Origin: Lasiosphaeris hirsuta
Lineage: Eukaryota; Ascomycota; Sordariomycetes; Sordariales; Lasiosphaeriaceae
DNA length: 64,000 nucleotides
Direction: 5' to 3'
Assembly (NCBI GenBank): GCA_030549175.1
Contig: JAUKUA010000005.1
Coordinates: forward strand, 2,542,001 to 2,606,000
Shown: positions 54,453 to 64,000 of the stretch, in pieces
How the letters are laid out: each line of letters opens with the position of its first letter
Position numbering within the stretch: the first letter of the stretch is position 1
Program-made: the position numbers and the translations under genes
Notes under the pieces: generated by a model
Seen by the model: only the letters and a program-made list of their open reading frames with translations
Databases searched by the model: none
Told to the model about the DNA's origin: nothing

Positions 54453-56817
54453 TCAATAGGCATCCTCATCTGTCCACTCGCTGGCCGAAACGATCCGGTT
54501 CCCCTCGTTGTCCACCATGACATGACCCGCATGCGCTGGTGGGAAGCCTCTTTGTCGCTTCGCCTGGCCCCCTTGAGGCCGAGCATAACCTGTCTCGGGG
54601 GTCAACCTCTTGCCCGCGCGGGCAGCACGCACTTTTGCGTAGTACGTGTCTGAAGCATCCATCTCTGGTTCCGAATTGTCGTCATACGTTTCCCAATTCT
54701 CCGATCCCGATGCCGCCGTTGAGGCCACCGTCGAGGTGTTCGAGATTTGACGAGCTGGTGGTGGCGCCTGAGAATATGATGTTTGCGCAAGTCGCTCATT
54801 TTGCCTCTGTGAGGCTTGATACTCTCGAGAGGATGGCCTGCTATTTTCCATGGAGAGTTGTCTGTCATCATAAACATCTTCGGGCTCGACATGCCGAACG
54901 ATGCTCGATCCCAGACCGGCCGACCGATAGTAATTCACCGGTGTCTCCAGCTCGGGAGGTGGCATCAGATCGCGCATCTTCGGTGGAGGGGCTCTCAAAA
55001 TAGGGGCACCCTGGCGCAAGTTGCCTGTCTCAACCCTGGACTCTGGCCGGGCTCGCTCTGGAGAGTTGTTTCCGTTCTTAAGATTCGACAGTGGTACGCG
55101 AGCAGGAATCCTCGACGGGCTGCCTCTTGTGTTTGCGACCGGTGCCTGACTCCTTGCTGGAGCCGGCTTTGTTATGCTGGGAGCGGTAGGCGTTTTGGCG
55201 GTAATCTTTGCCGCCGTTCTCAGGTTGCCAGCACTGTTTGCTCTGCTTAATGTCGCAGGTTTTGCGCTTTTTGCCACTGTCGGCATTGGTGCCGGGGTTT
55301 TGGATCTCGGTCCAGGCGCCGCCCTTGGCTCATCCGACTCGATAACATCAAGAAAGCGCTCTCCGTGTACTAAGAACGGCCGGCCATATTCATCCTCCCA
55401 CTTCTCCAAGCCCTTGCGAAGGTCGGCCGCAACCTTGGGCAGTTCCTTGGAAATCCGCTTTCGCATCTTCTCCTCGCGGAGGAGCTTGCCCGGATCACGT
55501 TTCTCTCCCTTCTGCCCCCTCATCATCAGTCGAGAGGCATCTTGGCTTGACGCAGCAAGTTCGTCCCGGTCATGGACTAGAGTCTTATATCGGTCGACAA
55601 GTGCCAGAGTTGGTGCCCGCTGTTCCTTCAGGACCTCGAGTCGAGCAACCTCACGTTCGTGCGCTTCAAGTAGGGCATCACTATAGACGTCTGAGAAGGC
55701 CGGGGTGAACTCGAGCATCTCGTCCTCCGAGAGATAGAGCGCATCCCATAGTTCCTGGAGCTTGAAGCGAGCATCCTCAACGAACAAGTGGAAGTTCTGC
55801 CGTTTGAGGTCGTTCAATCGCTCTAGCTCGTCTTCAAATTCGTTGATTTGTCGGACTCCGCAACCACGATTACTGTTAAGGAACGCCTTACGCTCCCTCT
55901 CGTCCACACCCAGCTTCTCCCAAAGCGCCTCAACTGCGACCTTCAGATCTCTCAGGCGTCTCTCACGGCTTTTCTTTTCTTCAAGCAGTTTGTCGCGCTT
56001 GGATCGAAGCCGGGCAACATCTTCCTCGTGCAAGCCGAGTTGTTCTGGCGCATCGCGATAGTATTTGACGATGGCACCGTCTGTCTGCGCCTGAGGCGTG
56101 CCAAGCTCTGCCCACAGCTGGATGGTGTTCTCAGCAAGAGCTCTCACAGTCGCCACGCGGCGCGTGTACTCCTCATACACGCGCGTAAACTCTCCATCTA
56201 GCTTGTCGACATATGACGGCGATAAGTCAAACGAGGGCGGTATGGACTGATTCGGCCCGGTAGGCGGCAGAGCTATTTTGACAAACGTGGGCTCAAGGTG
56301 AAGGGAATATGATTCGAGAGCTTGGACTAATTCTACGTCTTGTCAGACTTGCTTACCTCTCGATTTTGGGAAGGGTGACTCACTCTTGATCTGCTCGAAA
56401 CGCTCCTTGTGCAGTCTGCTGATCTGCGAGTGCTTCTCCTTGAGAATCTGCAGGCACCGAGTGAGAGGATACGTGATCTTGAGGTCGTCGTCTTCGGACT
56501 TGTAGTCGCGGCGAGGCTTAGAGTCGTCAAGCGAGGCCTCCATCTGGCGGATCGTCGTAACGATCTTCTGAGCCTCTTCGATCATCTCCTTCTTCTCTGC
56601 CGTCACAATCCGAACTTGGTTGTGGAGGGCATCGGAAAGGGCTACGAACAGCTGCGAGAGATGGTATAAGCAGGAGCAAGCGCGACGGAATCAGCCACGA
56701 ACATACCTCGGATTCGCGTGCTTCGCGGTCATGATTAGGGACCCCGATTTCATCGAACAGGCCGTGCAGCTGGTCGATGATAGTATTGACCTGCTGGGCC
56801 AAGTAGCTGGTGTCCAT
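54453..56817 (-). CDS. ASE1: Ase1/PRC1-type microtubule-bundling protein
   Basis: Ase1/PRC1/MAP65 proteins dimerise and cross-link antiparallel microtubules in the spindle midzone and in interphase arrays. Exons are 56707-56817, 56384-56651 and 54453-56332 with introns of 55 and 51 nt, giving 752 residues. The order is an N-terminal dimerisation coiled coil (MDTSYLAQQVNTIIDQLHGL), a rod (LHKERFEQIKKLVQALESYS) and a spectrin-like microtubule-binding domain. That domain includes the family signature AFLNSNRGCGVRQINEFEDE and a following DDLKRQNFHLF-like stretch. The Ser/Pro/Arg-rich C-terminal third (SPSRIPARVPLSNLKN) carries likely Cdk sites. The acceptor at 56333 is chosen because it gives KLVQALESYS in frame; a nearby GTAAGC donor would leave an intron too short to splice. 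Confidence 0.93.
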
Positions 56818-59800
56818 CTCACCAGTGGTTTATGGGGGAGCGAGATGGCGTGCGAGGGCGTGCAGGCTGGAATATAGCAGTGTTGATTGTCAGGCGCGAG
56901 TCAAGCCTGAGGCAACTGATGATTGATGTCTCGAGGTGCAGATGCAGGTGAATGAGCTTGTCGATGCGGTCGTGGCGGGGCGTATCATTGAGCACGATGA
57001 CGTGCAGCGTAGTAGATTTCGCAACCAAGCGGCTCGGTGTTGTGTTGTTTACAACTCGTCTCTCATTTAGCACACCCGCAGGCAATGAGTGCGACTCCAA
57101 CGATGCATTTCAGGTGGGAAAACACTCGTCGTCGACAAATTTCCAGAAGCGAAGCAAACGAGTGGCAGAATCGGCGTGGTGAGTGTCGGTGTGTGTGAGA
57201 GGGAGGGGAGCAGATCTTTGGACGAGGCCCAGATTATTGGGTGAGCCTGCCCGGAAAGTTTTGCTGTTGGACGATGATCCTGGCTCGCGAGCTAGGCTCA
57301 TCACCACAGCAACGTGACTATTTTGGCCCGTTTTGGCGGCAGTTTCAAGACGTGAAGCCCCCCACCTTCACCTCCACCTACCGTCTAGCTTTCCACCTTG
57401 GAGCTCAAATGCCCACCGTCTCCCGCTGTCCCGCATCATCAACAATTCCCGTCACCTCAAGCCGCGGCCCGCCTCCCATCTGAGCTGTCTTCTAGAAGGG
57501 ATCAACGGCGAAACACACCCGACAGGGCCACCGTCGTATTCCAATCTCCCCATTGCACGTTAAACAATCCAAGTCGAAATGGAAGGACCATAGCCAGCTG
57601 AACTACCCCGTACTCCTCATCCAATTGACTCTACTACTCTTCACTAAGGGCGCCAGACAGCAAATGTCGGTTACGCTTTGACATCACAATTCTAGGGTAA
57701 ACACAATGTGCCGGCTACGTATATTAAACAAGTCTATATCGCCCAGTGCCTATTTGATTGCACCTATTTACACCGGGAAATCACTCGAACAGTGCCGCTA
57801 GGATTATTCATGTTGGCCAGTCCGAGAACTCACATCTTGCATTGGTGCAACTTTTGCAGAGGCAATTATCTGCAGTCTTTCAAGTGTAGAGTGGTTGATA
57901 CTTATCCCCATACCAGTCGTCCCGCCTGGCATCTACGTCCACGGCGCGAATCCCTGGTAGTAGCATCTCGACCTGTCCCCTCAACAACCCGCAGTCCAAA
58001 GACCAAGGCGGGCCTTCATGGCAGCCTCCTCCAATGAGAAGATAAAGAGGTAACTTTGCTTGCCGACCAGTACCCGACTGTCAACTTGAACACCTTGAAG
58101 CGAGTGCTTAGAAGTCAGACTAAAATCGGCAAAGGAGGCAGGCTCCACACCATTTGCTCTGCTTTAGTAAATGCACCTTACCCCGTAATGGCAATGCATT
58201 CCCAAGCACCGGTTATCGGAACTATAACACCCCTCCCCCGAGCTCACTTTCTCCCCAATTCGTCTCCAAGAAGAAGGCATCTCCGACAACAGTCTCGCAG
58301 TTCGCTATAGACATCCCACCGCTTCCGCTAGAAAGTAACAGAACGTAGAAACAGAGTAGTATCCAGGATAGTTTTCAAGATGTTCCCACGGAAAAGTAAG
58401 GCACTGTGTCTGTTCATAGAGGAATGTGTCCGGATGTTGAGCGAGAAACTAGGGACTCAGATTCAGTATTGCAAATCACACCTCCCGGGGCGATGGTGAT
58501 GATAAGCATTAGCATCAAGCCGTCCACCATTGGCTTGTGGAAGAAGAAACGGCTCAAGAGCGGCAAGATGCTCTCGCATGTGTTGTTACCTGGGTCAAAG
58601 AAGACTTTCATCGATTTACCTCCCGGAATCAGAATCCGGAAATGTGAGGACTTGGCAGCTATGTTCCAGGTTGCGAGAGTCTCACTAGATAGCAGAAAAG
58701 GGTGCTGACGATCAAGATGGAGGGATGTGAGCTGAGTTCCCGGGCGTGTTGCGGTGGCAGAAGTGCCGGTTGTCAGCGATGCATCGCTTCCCAGGTTCTG
58801 CGAGAGCATGTGTTGCGGAGTATGTTGCCTCCCAGGTAGATTCACAGCATGTCTCCTGCGTTCGGAAGTTGAACATTGCGAGCCATGCGCAAGAGACACC
58901 AGAATGGCCAGCCAAGACGTGGAATGCCGTGCGAGTAGAGACGTCCATCCAGCCGGAGACGACAGATTCCGGGAATCTTCTAGACGCAGCTCTGGCTCAT
59001 GCTCTATTCCCCATACTTGAAAATCACCGCAAATCCTCAGCTTGGGATGAATGGGGACGTTGTAGTGGAAGCTTCTCGACTGCATTGACGCAGCAACACT
59101 AGTCGCTGTCTCTGCTCTTTTGAGCCGTACCATCACTACCACGAGCTTGGACTGGCTAAATGGGCGACACACGAGGGACTCCGGACTGCCGGCATCAACC
59201 GCACAGACACAGGTGATGTTCTGGGGAAGGGAGCAAAGTAAGACATCATCCCAATGCCTCTGGCTTCCGCATCTGGGGTCGATGCAACTGTCAACGCACC
59301 CGGTCGGCGCCCTGTCCTTGCTCCAGAGTCTGTTCCACCCGACGTGATCTACCAACGCATGTGAGTGGCGAGCAGAGGGTGGCTATTCTCTTCATCTCAA
59401 CAACCTGCGCCAAGCGGCCGAAATCTCCAGTCGTCCATGTGGGAGATCGCAGGCTCGCAATGCCTGGAGGTCTGTGCGGCTGCTGTGGGAGCAGTGGGAG
59501 CTGTGAGGTTTGAGCCCACCACCTGAGGTTCCCTTTTTGATTGCCACGCATAGGCAGAAACAAGACTTCTCAGGGGCAAGACCCTTCGAGCATCGCATTG
59601 ATGCTTGGGGGGAAGACTTGAGCCAACCGTAGGTCGTTGCCGCCCTCCCTCCTGCCTCCACTACCGATTGCCGCATCGGGACGATTCAAACGCTTCGCCA
59701 ACGTTCATTGGTCCCATGCTCACGGACCCACCGTAACCATCGAGCCACATCTCGTTGCGAGTTTGAGAAGCAAGCCCCTCGTCGAATCCAATGCCCCCCA

Positions 59801-61150
59801 TCAACCAACGTCGACGAACTGCAGCCTCTCTTGCCCTCTGAGCGGGCCCATCATCCGCTCTTGCTTTCCGCATTCGTCGTCGACAGTAGGCACGCAAAGG
59901 CTGCCATATCCACTTCCCCAGACTTTCAGCACGGATCACGCTGTTTTTGCCCCCCTTCCCCCTCGAGCCGGCCTACTACGTAAGATAACTAGCTAGCCCA
60001 TGCTGTCTTCGCATAACAGCCCGATCCCTGTCTAGACTCGCCCGAATCTGACAGAGCATTTACGATTTGTTTGATCACCTATCGCTTCTCGTCGCCTTCC
60101 CCAGCAGGCCACAGGCCACAAGCTATCGTGACATCGTACCAACATTTCTCATCAACGGTTTAGCGAAGCTTTGCGGTGATCTGGAATCTGGGTTGCTGCT
60201 CTTCCTCTCTTTCGTCCAGTCTCCCCCGCTTCCCCTCGTTCCGATGCCCGTGGTGGCGAGCGTCGTCGGATGGCGAGCGGAAGACCGACGAATCTGCGCT
60301 CTTGGGAGTGTGTGAGGCTCATTTATCCGAGCCGCGTGCCTGGCACCCACGAATCCCACACGGCTGTCCCAGCTGCGGATCCGCTTACACTCCCAGAATC
60401 GAGTCCGTTGGCGTGATGGTTCTGATGCTGGAAATCGTCCCCAGCATGGACCACACCGGCCCGCCCTCATCTGAGGCAGCTTTACACGCCGAGTGGCGGT
60501 TCACCGAGAAATATCCAGCGCCGCCTTCGGGGTCCGACTGTGTGCTTTTCTCCTCTAACGGGGTCTCTCTTGCCTAGCTTCGCGTGTTGGAGAGTCCCTC
60601 ATTGATCTGTCATCAGTCCCGGAGAAAAAGATGAATCAAGCTAGATCCCTCTGCTTCTGAACTTTTGCCGGACCAAAGTTGGTCGCCGCATCGAGCTCAA
60701 CTGTCTTGGTGGGATCTCCTGCAGAGCAAACTTGACACACGAGGCAGATTTATCCGGCCGGCCCTTCGCATGTGAGTCGTTCACAACAATGACATGAGAC
60801 GACTCACAGATCGACATGCGCATCTCTCGGCCATCGCCTTTGGCCTCGCTGATGCAGGCGCAGAAGAGGCAGAGGCGGCACGGCGCTGCCCGTGGGACAC
60901 AACATGATGTGTTTCTCGTCATGGCTGAAGGCTGCCATCCCGCACCTCCTCTATGCTGTCGTCCATCTCTTATAACTTGCTGCATATTCCCACCCCTTCT
61001 TGGCCCCTATTATTTCACATCTTTCTCTATCGACTGTCTTGCTACTCCTCTTACTTGTCGTGTTGCTGGTATTAGTCTCCTGATGGAGGCCGTTTTGATA
61101 CCACAGCTACGAACATCTGGAATGAGATAGTGCCGCCATCGTCTTGCGTC
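56818..61150. other. 4.3-kb region with no recognisable gene
   Basis: Open frames up to 313 codons occur (58414-59355, -), but none combines an ATG start, a recognisable domain and coding-like composition. CT-rich and C-rich stretches near 57360-57480 and 59640-59960 could be promoters. A tRNA-like B box at about 59500 (-) lacks the rest of a tRNA. The stretch is unusually long for a gene-dense region and could hide a fast-evolving spliced gene or a non-coding RNA. Confidence 0.45.
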
Positions 61151-62763
61151 ATGGACGCCACTTCGATGCTGTCGCCCAGCTCGGGCCCACCAAAGCTTCA
61201 AGTCTTTGCTCTCTTCGTCAACTTCTTCTTCCCCGCCCTGGCTCTCGTCATCGTGTCTACCCGCGCCGCGGGCAGGCTGGCCACACGCCAGTTCGGCTGG
61301 GATGACTGGCTTGTGTGCATTGCCATGATGATGTCCATAGCGGAGACTGTCATCAGCTACTTCTGTATGTTCCATCTCACCGGCAGCTATCACCCCAGAC
61401 GGTATCTAATGGACCACAGTCATCAAGTCAAACTTCGTTGGAATTCCCGCCAGCCAAGTCCCCCCGCATGACCCAACCGAGGGGTTCATCTGGGCCTACG
61501 CCGTCCAGATCCTTTACAACCCGATCCTCGCACTGGTCAAGTCATCCGTCCTGATATTCTTGTCCCGTTTGTTCGGGCAGAAAGACGGCGTGCGGCGCCT
61601 ACTGCTCTGGCTCAACGTGGCCAACATCTCGCAGATGGTGGCTGTATTCTTCGCCATCACACTACAATGCTTACCCATCGCCTTCAATTGGGACCTATCA
61701 ATCACCAACGGTCGCTGCGTCGACCGCCGAGTTCTTTATATATCCACGGCCGCTTTCAATATCCTGACTGATTTGCTCATCCTGGGGCTGCCACTTTGGA
61801 TCTTTGTCGATCTCAAAATTCCTAGACGCCAAAAGATCGGACTTCTATTCGTGTTCCTCCTGGGGTTCTTGTGAGTATCATAACACTCTATTTCGTCTTG
61901 GGCTGGGCTGACTTGTCTCCAGGGTGACTATCACATCTATCATTCGCCTTGTGCTCCTACTTCAGGGACTCTTTGGCCTAACACTCCTTTCGGACCCGAT
62001 GTCCAACGTCGGCTTTGTTTCTTCGGCCATTGAGACAAACCTGGCACTGATCACGGCGTCGGCGCCGGCCCTGAGACCCATATTCCGCTCGCGTGACCGC
62101 GGCGGTTGGTTCCCACGCACGTCGGTGGCACCAAGTCGCATCCAAGACGTGGAGTCGGGAGAAAAGCCCGTCGGGTGGGGCAGTACGCCGGCAGACAGCA
62201 TTGGCGTTGGTGTCAGCGGCAAGTTGGGCCGGGGTGGCAGTCGTGGCGGGCGAAGAGGTAGCAACCGCAGCGCACGAGGCCTTCGGCCCGCTCGCGGGGG
62301 CAAGCTCAAGCCCAGCATCCGCGTGCGAACGGACGTAGCTGAGCTGCGAAGCCAATCGCCACGGGAAAGTGAAGAGGAGACCATGACCAACAACGGAATC
62401 ATGCGAGTATCCGATATCCAGCGCGAGATTGACGGTATCGTCAAGGAGATCGCGGTGACAGGGTCTGGTACATACGTGCCGAGGCCGTCGACGGCCGGGA
62501 CAAACCGCCCATTGACAAGACCATCGCCGACCGACTCATTCTCTCGCCCCCTAACAAGCGGCAGCGGTATGGGCCGCCGCTACCCTGAACGCTACTACAG
62601 CGAGAGCGTGTATCCGGACCTAGACTACGACGATCGCGATCCTCGTGACTACAATGAGGACCGGATCTCGCGGTACGGCGACAAGCGCTTTGGCGTTGTG
62701 ACACCTAAGGGTACCACTCCAACATCAAGGGGATGGACTCAAGAGGGCGGACGGCCTTTTTGA
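61151..62763 (+). CDS. Seven-helix rhodopsin/PTH11-type integral membrane protein
   Basis: This is a member of the large fungal family related to PTH11 receptors (rhodopsin domain), thought to sense surface or nutrient cues; the ligand is unknown. Exons are 61151-61364, 61420-61870 and 61923-62763 with introns of 55 and 52 nt, giving 501 residues. Helices include VFALFVNFFFPALALVIVST, WLVCIAMMMSIAETVISYF, YNPILALVKSSVLIFLSRLF, LLLWLNVANISQMVAVFFAI and FNILTDLLILGLPLWIFVDL. Family marks are FGWDDW after helix 1, YNPILALVKSSVL and ATL-to-Asp-Leu-Leu-Ile-Leu-Gly-Leu-Pro in helix 6. There is no CFEM domain at the N-terminus. The cytosolic tail of about 230 residues is Gly/Arg/Ser-rich with a Tyr/Asp-rich end. 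Both introns have exact frame-keeping borders. Confidence 0.9.
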
Positions 62764-64000
62764 TCAACGATGACTGATGCCGCTGCCTCTTATTTTCTCA
62801 ACGCTCATTCATCATATTTCTTCTATGTTTGTCTTTAATATATGGTCTGTGGACCAACACTGTGGTGCGCATACCGAGATATCCCATGGGAACTGGCGTT
62901 GAAACAAAACACATGGTTTTTATTTTTGCCTTTGGAAAAGGAGGTTTTTTTCTTCTTTCAGGGGCTCAATGGTTTAGTTTGGGTCAGATTTGGAATATGG
63001 CGCTTTTTTTGTCTCTCATCATCAGGCGCCGTTTGCAAATAAGTCATGATGTCTGTTTCTTGTATAAACGATGTACGATGATATGATGGGGTGGATGCCT
63101 AGTTATCACGACTATCTATAGACTTGGCCTTAGGGATGTGTTCATATGGCTATCATGACTATCATGAAGAGAGAAACATTAATGTTCGTAAACATTGAAC
63201 TTTGATTAAAGGGCACAGCAAATTTCGTAACGACACCATCATGAAAATTGAGTGAGTGGAGTGATGCAGATGCACCTTCCCTCAACAAGCAATTACCTGG
63301 ACGAGAATGTAGATGAATACACCCTGGCCCAACACTCTCTTTTTCTGGAAAAACTAGGAGTGCTAGCGGGGCCCCTTGCTCCCAGACGAGCTCCCAGATG
63401 TGATAGCACGTAACATCCGTTGCGGTATGCAATATGATGGAACATGGGATGAACCTGCTTCCCCCAAGGTCTTCCATGCTTCAATGTCAAAACTGGTCAC
63501 AATAACGCATAAATAAGCTACGCAGAGAATTTTCTCTCTCCAAGGAGACCTTAGCGTGCTTGGAAACTTGGAACTAGCGACCTCATTTAGCCTCTGTTGC
63601 AACGGCCGTCGATCTTTTCTGCCATGTCTTTTCTCGCGCTGTCTATGCATCAAGCCGAGGGAAGTATGCGGCTAGCATCGTCATGCTCCGAGTTAAGTGA
63701 GATTGAGTAAACTTCCTGTAGGATCTGTCAGAGTAGGGGGCACTAGAGAGGAAGGAGGGCAAGAAGATTTATTTGTCTTGTCTCTAATCGCAAAGGTACT
63801 GGAGACGTGTTGGGCGTCAGGTCAGAATACGGAAATACGGATATTTTGTGGGTTGGCCAAAATCATCCCACCCCGAGTGTCGCCTTCCCCGTTCGGCCGT
63901 GCAACCCACGAAATAACAGCGCATTGAGGGATATGAACACTCATGCAGCGGATCTCTCAAAACCCACACGTGTCCACGCATGGAAGCGCGGTAGATTTTC
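62764..64000. other. 3' flank of the receptor gene, no gene seen
   Basis: 1.2 kb to the window edge. T-rich runs follow the stop (62920-63010). The remaining open frames are short with no recognisable content. Confidence 0.55.

Noticed and set aside
58414..59355. 313-codon minus-strand open frame
   Set aside because: It opens with TTG, not ATG, and the first ATG lies well inside. It has no recognisable domain, membrane pattern or coding-like composition. Open frames of this size occur by chance in this GC-rich genome.
59480..59530. tRNA-like B box on the minus strand (GTGGGCTCAAACCTCAC)
   Set aside because: The T arm would pair, but the following AGCTCCC has no GGGAGCT partner within 150 nt and no A box or anticodon arm can be folded.

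Overview
The window is a stretch of nuclear genome from a filamentous ascomycete (Pezizomycotina, most likely a Sordariomycete). Gene density is about one gene per 3.5 kb. Introns are short (47-128 nt) with GT-AG borders and CTRAC/CTAAC-like branch sites, and coding regions are GC-rich. The gene set is typical of filamentous fungi: an eIF3l gene (absent from baker's yeast), a CSN5 gene, a PTH11/rhodopsin-type receptor and a serine/threonine-rich GPI-type wall protein. The species cannot be named from sequence alone.

Layout. 1-753 (+) is the 3' part of a kynureninase gene. 2683-3471 (-) is ribosomal protein eL32. 4472-5955 (-) is a farnesylated type I DnaJ/Hsp40. 6882-8993 (+) is mitochondrial glutamyl-tRNA synthetase. 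9216-10421 (-) is COP9 signalosome subunit 5. 11649-20492 (-) is a 2947-residue FMP27/BLTP2 bridge-like lipid-transfer protein. 21991-22871 (-) is a Tim17/22/23-superfamily membrane protein. 23471-25805 (+) is eIF4B. 27085-30509 (-) is the 60S-maturation GTPase EFL1/RIA1. 31292-32850 (+) is eIF3l. 36399-39034 (+) is a universal-stress-domain protein. 39965-41780 (+) is a Golgi pH regulator (GPR89/GPHR). 42381-42782 (-) is a possible small one-pass membrane protein.

The AT-richer stretch of about 43.0-46.4 kb is accessory in character. It holds two copies of a short inverted-repeat transposable element (MITE; TA target site) that flank an orphan reading frame broken by one in-frame stop. Conserved genes then resume: a secreted GPI-type protein (47789-48532, +), a Pex11C-like peroxisomal protein (49076-50101, -), an Irs4-like EH-domain protein (50895-53162, -), the microtubule bundler Ase1/PRC1 (54453-56817, -), a 4.3-kb stretch without a recognisable gene, and a seven-helix rhodopsin/PTH11-type receptor (61151-62763, +).

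Together the genes are mostly housekeeping, with a loose concentration of translation factors between 2.7 and 33 kb (eL32, mt-GluRS, eIF4B, EFL1, eIF3l). EFL1/eIF3l and the Tim17-like gene/eIF4B are divergent pairs sharing short intergenic promoters. I found no secondary-metabolite cluster, tRNA, rRNA or CRISPR. The most unusual points are a putative 6-nt microexon in eIF4B, a 21-nt exon that splits the EFL1 P-loop, a 959-nt intron with a possible internal promoter in the stress-protein gene, and the MITE pair around the broken orphan gene. Exon limits are inferred from splice-site consensus and reading-frame or protein-family continuity, not from transcripts.
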